A stretch of DNA of 64,000 nucleotides from Apricaphanius iberus (lineage: Eukaryota > Chordata > Actinopteri > Cyprinodontiformes > Aphaniidae): contig JAPXFQ010001965.1 of assembly GCA_028564705.1 (NCBI GenBank), forward strand, positions 62,001-126,000, read 5' to 3'. Below, one piece after another: positions 45,501 through 58,362 of this stretch (within the stretch, counting starts at the first letter, position 1; each line of letters begins with the position of its first letter). A program made the translations under genes and the position numbers. The notes under the pieces were generated by a model. It was given only the letters and a program-made list of their open reading frames with translations, did no database searches and had not been told where the DNA came from.

Positions 45501-46915
45501 GACATCGTGGAATTGTTTGAGTTGTTCGCTTTTCAATTAGCTTCATAGCTAACATTCAGAATTAGCTTCACAGCTAATTCCCCAGTTTGTTTATGTAGCA
45601 TTGGTGCTAGTATGCTTTTATTTTGGGGGAAAAACATAATATATTATAGTTGAACATAAAACATATTGTTAGAGACTCATTGACCACAGAAGCGCATAGC
45701 CTAGGCCCGCCCTCCGAAACCCAGTCATTCTGTGCTAATGCTCACGGAAGGGCTACCTCATCACACCTGCAATTCTACAACAAGGCTGAATTACTGTAAG
45801 CAATCCTTTGATATAGTATTAAGGTACTTAGAGTGTGGCTAAAAAGGGCCCAAACGTTGCGGGGAATTTCATGCCAGTTCTACTTTAATTGAATTGAAGT
45901 GTATGTAGATTTGATGATGTTTAATGATAATACCTAGCCAATGCAAAACTGTTAAACCTTTTCATACAAAAAGTCAAATTTTACATCAGAATTCAATCAC
46001 TGTGAACCATGGAGTTTAAATGAATTGCTTTCTTTTAAAATATTACTAACTTCACAGAGGAGTGAAAGACCCAGCAGCTTGTTGTATCTATTGTCTTTTG
46101 GTCCTCTTTTGCAGTCATTTTGGTAAATGTTTAACAGAATTGTTACTTATTTTCTGTAAAAGTAAACTGCGTCAAACAAAAACAAAAATGCAAGTCAGAA
46201 GAATATTTGTACATGCAATTACTATACTAAACAGCTCATTTCATAAAAAAAAGCTCTCTCCAAACTGCTTTTTTTTTTTTTTCTTCTCATCCAACCAGTA
46301 GCCATTAAGTTGAAAACTGGCAACAAACCTGCATTTGAAACTGATTCACATCAAGGGCAATCAGTGAAGCCTCTTCTTGACTTCCAAGTGTCACTCACGG
46401 AAAACACTAGAGGATGAGTTAAGCCATGCAAAGGAAAGGGAGGGCTGGTGTGTGAGGTGGGGAATTTAAAATTATCTGAAGGATGTGACTTGATTACTGG
46501 TTAACGTTCCTGCTGCTGCACCACTCTGGTCTGGGGGAGATACCTGCTGGTTGCTGGATTATCAATTTGGAGAAGGTAAGACTATTAGAATGTTTCACTT
46601 CAAGCAGCCTGACAACAATGGGGCCACTACCTTTCTCTCCACTTGAAGTTGTCCTTCCGGTTGCTATTTGCCTCAGTATTTTGAAACCTGACAAAAATAA
46701 ATGTTCATGGCAAGCGTAATAATACATTTGTGTTCTGTTGGTGAATAGAAGCACCTGCACCTGCCACGTTTCAATTTTCACATGAACCTGCTGATCATGT
46801 TTAGATCCCTTAATACTTGAATATCACTAAAACATAACCCTAATTCAATATGTTTTATATGATTTTCAAAAAACACCAAACACTTTTTCATACTATGTTC
46901 AGGCAGAAAATTTAA

Positions 46916-47622
46916 AGGTATTGTGAAGGATGTTCCAGATGGAAAATCTACACTATTGGCCCTCGTAATTGTCAATCAGAGTTGGCATGCGCATTCTCAC
47001 GTTTATCTGTACCGCTACGGCCTTACCCATTCATTCTGCCACACCGTTCTCACCGGACTGTTTTAAAATCGCTGTGAGTTACTAGAAGAAATGTCTCCTT
47101 GACTTGTATGAGAGGAAGAGAAAGGGCTCAGAAGCGAGAAAAAAGACCAGAGTGTTTTTAGGAGATTCTTTTCAACGATAGCGTATTGAGCATTTCACCT
47201 CAATAATGTATTCAAGGTCCAGTAGTGGCTTAATTTACATGATGTGTTTGACAACATGATGGCAGGACCGGTGCGGGCGGAGCTGCAGCTTGATGGGCTT
47301 GGAGCACTCTGGGTCAGCTGCATCGCTGCTGCTCTGTGGAAGCAGTAATGTGCCCCAGCGTTAGCGTCTCAAAGCTTCCATCCATCCATCCATTTTCTGA
47401 ACCACTTAATCCTCAAGGGGTCGTGGGGGGGCTGGTGCCTATCTCCAGCTGTCAACGGGCGAGAGGCGGGGTACTCCCTGGACAGGTCGCCAGTCCATCA
47501 CAGCTCAAAGCTTCCAATAAGACCATAAAATGTAACTATATTTGTAGCTAGTCACTTCTTTTTTTCTAAAAGTGGAGAGGGCAGTTCTTTCCTGAAATTC
47601 GTAAAAATCCTCCTCTGTACCT
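46916..47622. mobile_element. TTAA-flanked MITE, split by an L2 tail
   Basis: The left end AGGTATTGTGAAGGATG and the inverted right end AGGTACAGAGGAGGATT share 12 of 17 bases. TTAA lies outside each (46912-46915 and 47623-47626). Target and end pattern suggest a Kolobok- or piggyBac-type non-autonomous element, different from the one at 44022. Without the L2 tail it is about 580 bp. No protein relic recognised. Confidence 0.7.
47380..47503 (-). mobile_element. L2-type 3' tail with perfect 12-bp target duplication
   Basis: The tail is bounded by CTCAAAGCTTCC at 47368-47379 and again at 47504-47515, identical. On the minus strand it reads GCTGTGATGGACTGGCGACC... to (GGAT)n. It interrupts the TTAA-flanked MITE and is among the youngest-looking insertions in intron 1, judged by the perfect duplication. 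Confidence 0.92.
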
Positions 47623-49149
47623 TTAAGTTGTGGATATTTTTAATGTCAAATGTCATCAGGGTTATCTACACTTAGAGATGGCTGCATTTAAAACCCAGAT
47701 TTTTTTATTTTCTTCGCTTTTTTTGATAGTTCTGTGCTTTTACAAAGTCTTAATAAGTTAGATATAGGATACTAGAAAAAAATCGAAGTAATTTTGTAAA
47801 ACAGTGAGCAGAAAAGCTCAATAGGTTTAAGTCATGCAGCTCTACTTAATGTATATTAAATATATTGACCATAGTGTATAGTGAAATAAACAACTTTTTC
47901 AGCATAGATTAAAAATCAACATTTATTTTTTTCTGATTTTTTGTCTTGTTTTATTAACAGATTTTTGCCAGTGGGAGAGTTTGTCTTCATAAGGATCAAA
48001 AGCTAATGGGTAATATTACGTTTAATAGCATTTTGTGTTTTCACACAGCCTACACAGCAGTGCGAGGTATCGATTTCTATTTAAATGTTTTAAGAAATCA
48101 TATGAAGTTTACTCTTTAGAAGTTCCGGGAAGCTTTTCCCACTCTGGTGGATATTTGTTTGGGGATTCAGTCTCTGATGTTGTTGCTGGTAGTCCTGAGG
48201 CTAAGAGCCAGCCTACACAAGAGTTGAAGGACAATGATTCAGAACACAGTTACAAGTGGGAAACGGCTATTCATATGGCCTCGGCAAAAGACTTGACAAA
48301 TACCACTTAATTACCTGCAGTGGCAGTTTGTAAATGTTGAAGTGGATACTTTTTAATTTCTCACAAGACATTACATTATCGTAAACATTTCCATTCACGA
48401 TTAGATACAACTACAATATGATGTCACTTTTCACCAAATAAAGAAATCCTTATGGGATATTGTCTGATTAAAAAAAAAATAATAATAATACTAGAAGATT
48501 TATAATACCGTAATGTTGTAAGTTAGATTTCATACAATTAATTTATTGAAAACTGAACAGTTTTTGAAAAGCACAGATTACATGATATAGATCTAGTGGA
48601 ATACAACTTCTGATATTGCTTCTGTACATTATAAATGGGAAGTTAAGATAAGGAAATAAAACAGGTCACTGCCTGTAAACATATTTAAATTAAATTTTCT
48701 TTAGGTAGTCACCAGTAGCATTATAGAAAAATTGTTATTGTATGTCATAACTAATTGTCCCATAAAGTACTAATTTAACACATTTAACTATTTATGATGG
48801 TTTTAAAGACAAATGATACTGGAAAGATCAACTGAGATTTTAAAGGTAGAAGGCTTTTATCCTTAAACTGTAGCGTAAAACAATAACTGTAATCACAAAT
48901 AATTTGAGGCATGATTTGTGACCTTGATGTGGTTGAACATAATGTTTATAATCTCGTCTGTGATTCATTATTAAATAGATTTGGATTCAGCTCAGATTCA
49001 GAGTGCAGAGTGAATACAAAAAAGACATTTCAAGTACAGGATGAAAAAGGTGACAGATGGCAGGGTGCTGATATGGCTTCCAACTTGCAGAGAGAAAAAC
49101 TACGTCATGAGGTTATGTTCCTTTTCAAGCATAAATGTTTTTAGCTACC

Positions 49150-49460
49150 AGAGGCTTGTGCACCCTCCTGCAGAGTCGAGATTACCAAATGATTTTTAAT
49201 CTTGAAATTGCTAAATTACCAAGCTAAAACATGGAACAGATCTTTACAAATCACATGGACGAGGCAATGATCCTCTCTTTAATCTGCATGAATTGCATAT
49301 CAAATTTCTAATTACAGTTATTAGCATTTAAAGCACAAATGTAGCCCTAATCTGCAACTCATTTACATTCCTTTCTGTGAACTGTGCCACATTTGACTGT
49401 ACTGAAATGGATATTATCTCTGGTGCTACAAATACATTCAATCTGAAGAAGGACTGACAT
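49150..49460. other. candidate conserved non-coding element
   Basis: Non-repetitive intronic DNA, free of transposon ends and coding potential. It is dense in homeodomain/POU-like words: ATGAATTGCATATCAAAT, TTCTAATTACAG, TTTAATCTGCATGAATT, ATTAGCATTTAAAG. Large introns of neural genes often carry conserved enhancers. This is inference from composition only; conservation was not tested. Confidence 0.25.
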
Positions 49461-50654
49461 GATCCAAGGTTAATAGAGGTCCTCACTTCTAGTTGATAAA
49501 AATAAATGTGGGCAGCTGTGTCTTGTCACAAGAGTGACCAGAAAAAAGTATTTTGAAATAAGACTTTTCTTCCCACACCCTCTCTGAGATAATTATCCAG
49601 TTACCATGAAGTATTTGATGCATTCCTCCATAAGACAGTATAATCAATGTTTGTTCTAATAGCTACAAGTACCAAGACTGTTAACAGCCTCATAGTGGAT
49701 CAGACATATTTACAGAAACAAAAGCATAAAGAATGGCTTTTTTAAACTGATAACTTGTAAGAAAAGAGCACAAATAGAAAACACAGAAATTCTAAAGGTC
49801 TTACTTTTAATAAAATGTTTGACGAAATACTTTATAGTATCTAAGTATATACCTAAATGTTCATGTATCATCCATTGTATTATATGTAAAGTAAATCAAA
49901 TCCCACCTAGTTTTCTAGGTCTTGATTATTTTGTTTATTTCATTATTAAACCTTTTAAACTCCAAGATGTGTCATTTAGATTACATTTTTTTTAATTAAA
50001 GAAACTATATACTATTGTGTTGTGCTGTTAAGCACAAGTGTGTTGAATTACTCCAGGGTCATTTCTGCTTACTTTTGTATCGGTTAAACTCGGCTTCCTT
50101 TGTACCATGCTCTGTCAGCAAAAGCGTCAATCACACCTTTGTTGTTATGCCCCAGGTACCTGGACTTTCAGGCTTTACCACTTGTTAACACGCTTAATGT
50201 GCTGAATTCTCTTTCAACTTGACCCCGTCTCAAAGAAACACCTGTGCAGTGAAAAGACACTTTTCCACTATTTTTTTCTGCCATCACTTCAAGGTGGAAC
50301 ACTCTGAACCAGGTTCACCATTCATTTTTTTATTACCTTCTACAAAAATATTTGTCAAAAAATATTATCAGAGTAGGAAATTGCAGCTTATTTTGAATAG
50401 CATTGAGGTAAGAATTAAGCATCACATGCTCAAATAAAGTTGGATTGTAAATACCTGTTTTTAAATGGGGAGTTCACAGTCAAAGTAATTTGCTAAATTC
50501 AACTGAACCCACTCAATACAAAGATCATGTATTTGTACAGAAAATAGCCCAGTCAGTATGCACTTATACCGAACAAATACTGTATTTTATGTCTGATCAC
50601 ATGCAGAATGTTTATGAACCCAATAGAGTGCTATGTAGAGCAAATCTTAAAAGG

Positions 50655-52638
50655 TTACCAGTATTTAGTAGATGCACCTTTGTCTGCAATCACAGCACAG
50701 AGTCTGTGTGAATAGGTCTAAGTCAGACTTGCACATCGGAACATTCTTTTTTTTTTTTTTTTTAACTGTTCAAGCACAGTCATGTTCTGTGGGGATCAGC
50801 TGTGAACAGCCCTTTTGAAGTGGCCTGGGCTTTGACTTGGCCACTTTAGAACATTCCCCTTGTTGTCTTTGAATCATTTCTGGGTAGCCTTAGCTGTATG
50901 CTTCAAGTTGTTGTCTTGCTGGGAGAAAAACATTTTTTTTCTGCAACTATAGTTCTTTTGCAGATGGATTTCCCTATAATTTACCCTCGTTTTACCCTCT
51001 ACCTTTACAAGCCTCCCAGGGTCCGCTGTCGAGAGGCATTCCCACAGCATGATGCTGCCACAAACCTGCTATTTTCATCCCATCAGATCAAGTAGCTTTC
51101 TTCCACTTGACCATGGAGTCTCCCAAATGCCTTTTGGTAAACTCTAGTCAACCTTGATACCAGTTTTCTTCAACAGTGACTTTCTCATTGCAATTCTCTC
51201 GTAAAGCTTTGGCTGGTGAAGGATCTAGGCAATAGTTGTATAGAGAGTGTTTTCCATAACAGCGACTGACGCTTGTAACACCTTCAACGTAGTCAAAGGT
51301 GTCCTGGTGGCCTCTCTCAATAGTGTTCTTCTTCCTCTGTTAGTTTGTAAAGATAGACTGATTAAAGCAGATTTACACATGTGCCATATTCCGCCCATTT
51401 CTTAAGGATGAATTTAACGGAACTGCAGGGGATGTTTAGTACCTTAGAGCTTGTTGTGTGTATTAATTCCCTGGCTTATACTTTTCTATAACCATTTCTC
51501 TGATTTGCTTAGTTTTCATTCTGTATTGGCAGTCAGGAATACTGACTAACCAGTGAATGGACCTTCCAGACACACTATTTATATTTATAAAATAGAATCA
51601 CTTGATGCACTGACTGAGCTAAGTTTATCTAAATTCCGGTCGTTGTGAGACTACCAGTGTGTCCACAGTAACTTTGAAAAAGTAATATGTTTACTGACTA
51701 CTGACTACTCCTTCCAAAAGTAACTTACTTTACTTTAAAATTAACTAAGTTAGATTAAAAGTTACTTTAATAGCTACTTTCAGCAGCTCCCAATAACACT
51801 TCCCACTGCCTCAACATAAACACAATAACCAGTTTGTCAATACTCACTTTATTGGAAGAGCATTTCAACAGTAAGGCCGGACATGTACTTGTTTTTTAAC
51901 CTCACATTCCCTGCATCCAAATCCTTAGTATTTACTACATGCTACATAGTTGCTACTACTTGCCCGTTGATACAGTAAATACTGCATAGCAAACAAGGGA
52001 GTAATAGGCATGAAATGCTGCTCCAACATTTTGCCGGGTGTTTACGTTACATAACGTCACCTGTGGTCCCGTCCTTGGTTTTTCTACAATTTTGAGGCTT
52101 CCGCTGCATTGTGGGGTAGCTGTGCCGGTAGTACACATTCGGGAACTTTACCGCAACCGCAAAGGAGATTGACAGCTGTTTCGGCAGCAGTGTTGTTGAA
52201 GGTAGGAGCATATTTACCGCTGTTGTTGCTTGTTTTCTTAATGGTTTTGCCGCCATGTACCAGATATATATTTTTGCTCAAGAAAATTACAAAAATAGTA
52301 ACGCACAGTGGCTTGAACAAGTAATTTTAATCTGATTACCTGTATGGAAATAGTAACGCGTTAGATTAGTCCTCACTGAAAAAGTGGTCATATTAGGAGT
52401 AACGCGCTACTAAGGAGCGCGTTACAGGCATCACTGGAGACAAGTACCAATTGGCTGGACCTCTGTGGAATCAGGTCAGTCACTTTAAAGGGGGGTGGAT
52501 ATGTATCCGATCATTTATTTCATGTTAGGTAAAGACTTTCTTTGAGCTTTTTTCTTTTGTTGCTGATCGTTATTGATTTGTAAAAGCAATAACAGGGTAA
52601 GACATCAAAACCGGTGAATTTTCTTTTAATAGGCACTG
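50655..52638 (-). pseudogene. Tc1-like element (C), decayed, split by a hAT
   Basis: The coding sense is minus. The plus strand shows TAGTAGATGCACCTTTGTCT (50670), GCTTTGACTTGGCCACTTTA (50830), CCCACAGCATGATGCTGCCA (51042) and GTGTCCTGGTGGCCTC (51300). These are complements of the EEWA..., PS.SPDLN-, VKHGGGSIMLWG- and transposase N-terminal regions of a widespread teleost Tc1 family. CTGACTAACCAGTGAATGGA and, after the hAT, CAATTGGCTGGACC and AATAGGCACTGT (52638) are its right terminal region. The left end is missing. Frames are broken throughout. Confidence 0.8.
51655..52436. mobile_element. non-autonomous hAT inserted in Tc1 (C)
   Basis: The ends CAGTGTGTCCACAGTAAC and, inverted, CAGTGATGCCTGTAACGC are diverged terminal repeats beginning CAG. 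The flanks GAGACTAC (51647-51654) and GAGACAAG (52437-52444) agree at six of eight. The subterminal parts repeat AAAAGTAACTTACTTT and GTAACGCG(T/C) words, typical of the teleost GTAACGCGTTAC hAT families. No transposase. Confidence 0.82.
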
Positions 52639-55600
52639 TTGTACGCAGTTTACTGCTGAAAACCTATAATTTTTTACAACCATTGAGCTTTATAATTGAA
52701 TCTTCAGACCCATGCAGGATATCCATTTGAAATTTATTATCATTTATTATTTCCATTGGAAGAAAATATGTTTATGCCTATCAACATTAGAATAACCTTT
52801 CAATACCAGTTAGTGTGCTCTATCTAATAAGATTTTTAGCACACAATTTAAAACATCTCTTTCATCTGGCTTTTAACTGAAATTAATTAACTCAGTTATT
52901 TAACTGAACTCTTCCATTTAGTCTTTTTTCATGTTTTTATACATATTTTTTTATTATTGTTTTTTATTTGTTGATTTTTATGTATTTATTTATGCATGCA
53001 AAATTTGACCCACACTGGTTTAAATATTTTTCATATATTTTTAACCCATATTAGTGTAGTGTAAACAAAGCCTCATTAACCCATGCAACTTTCATACTAG
53101 ATAAAAAAACCCTAATAGGTATCGTTAGACATATTTTTTTTTCCTTTTACTTATTAACCACCTTTTTACACCTATAGAGAAGGCAGTCATCTTTTTCACA
53201 TTTTAACATTTGCTAGGATGGCTAGGTTATTACACGTTTACCGGTGTATTTGTGTCAGCTGCAGTGCAGTTTGTGAAAACTGTGCAAAATGTTTGTACAT
53301 GCATATAAAACCAAGGTTTGCAGTTTCAATGCAGAATTACTGAGTCAAACTTGTACAAGAATATTTCCAATTTAAAAATATGTTCACATTCTGGCTAATA
53401 ACTGTTTTTAAATCAATATAAAGGTAATAAACCACAACTTGGGAAGGAGAAAATAATAAAAAAAGCTCTTATTCCTGAATTACAGACTGATTGACAGCTC
53501 TGCTTTTCCTCCTAAGCCACTGGCGTTTCCCCAACGAAAGCTTTAATGTTTCAATTTGTTTGATTCTTGTTTGCATCTCAAGTTTTTACCTGAGGTTGTT
53601 GCTTGTCCTACTGCAAGAAGTACAAGATTGGCTTGGAGCAGTAACTACAGTATAATATTTACTAAAGAGGGCAAATAAATTAGAGCACTACATGCATAAA
53701 CAAAAAAAACCAAAAACAATGTGACTCTAGGGCTATTTAGTTATATAATCCAAAAAGACAAAACCCTTGAAGGATAATGATTAAAATAATAATAGACTTG
53801 ATGAATAATGCACATAATAATTGGTGTAAATATAACACTTGGCAGTGCTTTGCAGTTTCTAAAATGTCCACAGGTAAATCTGAGTTGTGTTTCTTTCCCC
53901 AAACTGTCTTAACAGATCAGCAGCAGAAAGTGTGAGCTGAGTACAACTGTGGAATCTTCTATTTAAATCTTGTCTAGGACCTTTACTGCTTGTCACACTA
54001 TCTGATATATTTTTTTTGTACAGTGAAATGTATAATGGAGCAGAAATGCGATTAAAATGGTCTTTGAGGGGGAACTTATCTAGAAATGCCAAAGGGTTCT
54101 GAAACCGCCCCTATATGAGATTGTTTTTTTACTAGTCTGCTTTGAATATTTGCAAATAATTCTGTTGATTTGGTTTAAAATGGTAGAGTTTTACCAGTCA
54201 ACATAAAGCATAGGATAAAAACCATAACTCCATACAGCAAGCAAGGTCAAAGCAAAGCAACCATTGTTCTATTCTTATCAGTCACCTTCAAGTAAAAAGT
54301 ATTCTAAAGCGCCTGCCCTATTAGTTTGTACAAGTCAGGAATGTACATATTAAGCTAAAGTCCAGATTATTTTGTAAGGCCTTTTAAAAGTATATTATTG
54401 TAAGTTTTCAATCTAGACTATAGTTGAACAAATTTCCGACTTATGCTTTTAATTTTTTTTTTTTTAGGCTTGTAGCAGAATGTAACTTCAGAGTATAAAT
54501 CTGAATTGTCCAAAATTAAAACTTAATTTTTACTGTATTATAAAAAGGTTAAGCAATAGCTTACAAACAAAATATATTGAGATGTGTATAAGTATATTCC
54601 AAAATGCCTGTCAATCATGCATTTACTGAATTTCTGTTTTTATTTCCTTTTTGCCTTGTTTAAACCAGCCAATCCCTGTCATTGTTACCTGGGGATTTAA
54701 CATATGTTCTGCGAATCAGTATTTGATAGCAAGACAAAAAAGCAAAAAACAATTTGAACCAAGCACCACGCACTAGCCTGCATTGTTTCGTTTTATCACG
54801 TGGGCATGGACTTTACACAGCTAGTCTTGTTAAACGTGTGTTATAATGCAAGTGAAGAAAAAAAAAACTGAGGGGAGGAGAAAAATGTGTGAAATAATGT
54901 GGCTGTCTAACCAATGCCCTAATAAAATGTCTTATGAACAGGTTCACAGCTCTTATTTTTACGTCTAATCCCAATAGAGGTCCTTCCTTTTTATGGTGAA
55001 AAAATTATTTTGTTTTTTATGTTTGCAAAATGGAGCACTTATTTTGATTTAGAATCAGCTTTTCAAATAGAAGTTCCAAAAACATGTTATAAGAGTTGTA
55101 AATCTGGCACATGCAGAGCCTAAGCAATTCTATTTTGGTTTTAACATCCATGGATGATAGTGTCAAAGGACATTTTTGCTGGATTTATGGCATCCTTGAA
55201 CTGCGTTGTGCAGGGAATAAACAGTGAAACAGTGTGCTGTCTTGCTACACTTTAATTGGCCCAGAAATTTATGTTAGGTAGATGTAATCTGTTCATTTTG
55301 TGAAGATGTTTAGAAAGCATTGATCCTTTCACTAGAAAAAATAAGTAAATAAGCGCTTGAAAGTTTTGGAATTCACAGTGTTCTTTGAAATCAGTAAATT
55401 ACAAGAGAGTGCTCTCTGCTGTGTTCAGAGACCTTACAGTAAAGAGAAGAAGCTAGCTGATCAGTTTACTCTGCCATTACTGAATTTATATGACTAAAAA
55501 AGAAACTTCTGGTAAATAAATGTGCAATGTTTTTAAAGAATAATGTTTAAACCTTCGCTAAATTTTGTCAAGAGCAGTTGGGCTTCTGGTTTGGTTTTTA

Positions 55601-56439
55601 TATTGATAGCTTTGTGTGTTTGCTTCTTAGTATTTATTTTGTGCAGACCAAACGGTTTTTGGGTTTGCATGTCTGATTAAATTTGTGCAATTTAAGACGT
55701 TATTTGAGATGTGGACATTGTTGTATGTTGGAGCAGTAGGATTTTAACCTTCTATTTAAAATTATGGCATTATGAGAGAGGACCTCTTATCCTCCCCTCT
55801 CACATAGAGCATTTTTGAAAAATCTCATTGACCTTTCAAAACCATTGCTCAGAGTGCTTAGAGATCAGAGTGGTATCCTTACCTTTCAGTTCTAACCAGT
55901 TTTCATTCAGGAGGGGATTTGTTTTTCCCAGCAATTTAACCTAATCTAATGACACTCAAATTGTACACAGTAGCCATGAAAACCTAAGTTTTAGCACTGG
56001 ATGAGCAAAACAAAATAAATATTCTATTTGTTTCTTTAGTGCCTCACTGTTGGAGGACTGTCCAATTAAAATATCCCAAGCAGAGTTAAACAGCACTTGA
56101 CAACAACTTGACGGTTATATTGGTCATACTCATGGTGAAGCTCGTCTTGTTATCAGTGCTTGCACGCATGCTCATTGGACCTCCATGGAATCCACTGCGG
56201 GGACAGATTCAGAGTCTGGATATGGAATGCAAGCAGATATCCATTTTTTTATTAAATAAATGTCAAGCTGTCTAGTTTGGGAAAAGTAAAACAACTTGCT
56301 TTTACATATAGGCTGTTTTGGTGGTCATAAATTAAGAAATGTTAAAGCAATATTAACTCATCCATTTTACCAAAACCTGCTCAACTAGATAAAAAAACAC
56401 AATATATGTATGATGTGACCTTCCGAACATGAACACAAG

Positions 56440-56880
56440 GCTGGTTGTCATTTAGGAGGAAAATGAATAATGGCACTGACTTTCATTGCCATTGTTTAAA
56501 CTGTCATTTTACTGTGGAGACCCATAATATGTGCGTCTACAGTGACATATGCTTGATGAGCTCTATTTTTCCTCTGAAATTCGACAAATGGAAGAAGAAT
56601 CGCATACTGGCCACATGAGACAATTTCATCACAGCTAAGTCGTTAATGACGCCTAATCTGCATTTTTCAATTTATACAGGACCAAAAATAGATCGCTGGC
56701 TGGGCTTTGTTAAAATGAGTCATGTTAAACAGAGAGCAAAGCAATAATCATGTATCTCAAGCTTGCATATCTATTTTACCAGTAATTTATTTCTTTTTTT
56801 TTTTTCATCGATAATTAATTAAGATTATGATGATTAATGAAGAGTTCCCTTTTCAGATCACTAAATACCAGCTGTAGGTG
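56440..56880. other. candidate conserved non-coding element
   Basis: A non-repetitive block with GTCGTTAATGACG, ATGAGTCATG, CGATAATTAATTAAG and GATGATTAATGAAG: palindromic AP-1-like and clustered TAAT homeodomain-like sites. There is no open frame of interest and no repeat ends. Inference from composition only. Confidence 0.25.
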
Positions 56881-57268
56881 TGTTGGTTTATTTATTCTGT
56901 TATTCTTTTTCACAGAAAGGTGACATATTTGTTTATTTTAGCTTAGAAAGCCAGAGCAGAAACTACACAGCAATCTATAGAAGAAGATGTTGTAAATTGT
57001 GAAGAGTGGTAATCTACACGTGTAAATAGGATTTATAATAAATAATCTTGCAAGTGTCATGAGTCATAAAACTAAACCAATTTTTTAGCAGTGTTAAGAA
57101 ATGGAAACTTTTTTTTCATTAATTGTTTATTTCTTTTGTCTTTAAATAGTTTAATCGAACTGTTTATACACAGGCTATATAGTACATAGAATACATGGAT
57201 TTTTACCAAAGAAAATACGTTTTGTTTTTGTGATTAAGGCTAATGTGTTCTGGCTGGTACATAAAGTA

Positions 57269-57400
57269 CAGTGTGTGAAAAGGTATTCACCTCCTTAAGC
57301 ATTTCTTTGACAGTTGTTTTATTGGCACACTTATGTTCTAGATCATAAAACAAATTTTAATATCAAAGTATTAAAGTGATTGCAAATATCATTTTTTGTA
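57269..57400 (+). mobile_element. Tc1/mariner-type terminal fragment
   Basis: TA|CAGTGTGTGAAAAGGTATTC with CACCTCCTTAAGCATTTCTT, followed by AGATCATAAAACAAATTTTA, matches the first about 130 bases of a common teleost Tc1/mariner family (CAGTG.GTGAAAAAGTATT.GCC). No second end was found within the next kilobase. Confidence 0.6.
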
Positions 57401-58362
57401 CCTGCATGGTTAAATAATACTGACTAAGAATTATTTAAAAGGTTCATCAATATTCAATATTTAGTGGAAATAGAATATGCTAAGCTTCTAGTACTTATCA
57501 GATTATTTTATTTTTTTAACTTCATTAGTACATATTAATAGATTCCATGGGCACATTTTATAAATGATTCCATTTGCCAAATTTATCACTTGCATTATGC
57601 AATAAAATTAAAGCACATGGATAATATCAAATGTAGAAAATATGGTGTCCATTTTTTATCTTTGGACCTAATGCTAGCACCACATCAAAACATAAGCATT
57701 TATGGTTTCAAAAATCACTGTATTTCCCTTTCAAACATAAATATAGTAATTAATTCTGTATCATGTATTTTACAAAAATGAGAATACTGCAATCCCAGAG
57801 ACAAACCATATTTTTAGGGTTACTCAGGTTGAGTTTACATCTGAACCATATGAAATGAATATGATACAAAGAGGAATATGTAAAGAAAAAAAAATGGTTG
57901 AAGGTGGATCATTGGATATATACAAAGGTATTGTGGGACCCTTTCTGAATGTTCTAGAGAATTATATGCTTTTACAGACAACGTTTTTGGTTATTTCAGC
58001 AGACAATGTTGGACCACATTCTGCATGCATCTAAAAGTTCTGCATTCTGGCAACTTATATAAATGCTAAATATGGCCCACATATGCAATACTGCTATGGA
58101 ATCCATGCATGTATAACTCAAGTACCAAAGTAGTGATCCAATAAAAACATTACTTCACTTCATGCTACACTGTCAGGTTTAAGATTCAATCAAGATTGTC
58201 TGACCAAATCATGCACTTGACCTACTATCTGATTAATTCAGCTAATATTATTTAACCACTTGAGAGTCCTGACTTTTCGTTATAAAAATCATCAACCGTG
58301 CAGAGACAGAAACCCTTTAGGTAAATGTAACGTAGGCCATTCTGATTCTGCCACATCCTTTA

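Larger units (their letters stand above)
44022..45884. mobile_element. Kolobok-type DNA transposon relic, TTAA-flanked
   Basis: The left end AGTGGACCTGGCATGAAATT and the reverse complement of the right end, AGTAGAACTGGCATGAAATT, agree at 18 of 20 bases. TTAA lies immediately outside both (44018-44021 and 45885-45888). TTAA targets, together with an internal THAP-type zinc-finger relic (44333-44618), point to the Kolobok superfamily; piggyBac is the other TTAA family but has no THAP domain. The middle is replaced by a LINE piece (about 44650-45500). The rest of the transposase is gone. Confidence 0.88.

Noticed and set aside
46062..46301. A 79-codon Cys/Leu-rich plus-strand frame
   Set aside because: It ends in a poly-T-derived phenylalanine run and shows no start context or homology.
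48035..48310. A 91-codon plus-strand frame with a polar C-terminus
   Set aside because: Balanced composition and few low-complexity residues made it worth a look. I recognise no domain, and there are no splice sites or promoter to support a gene. A protein search would settle it.
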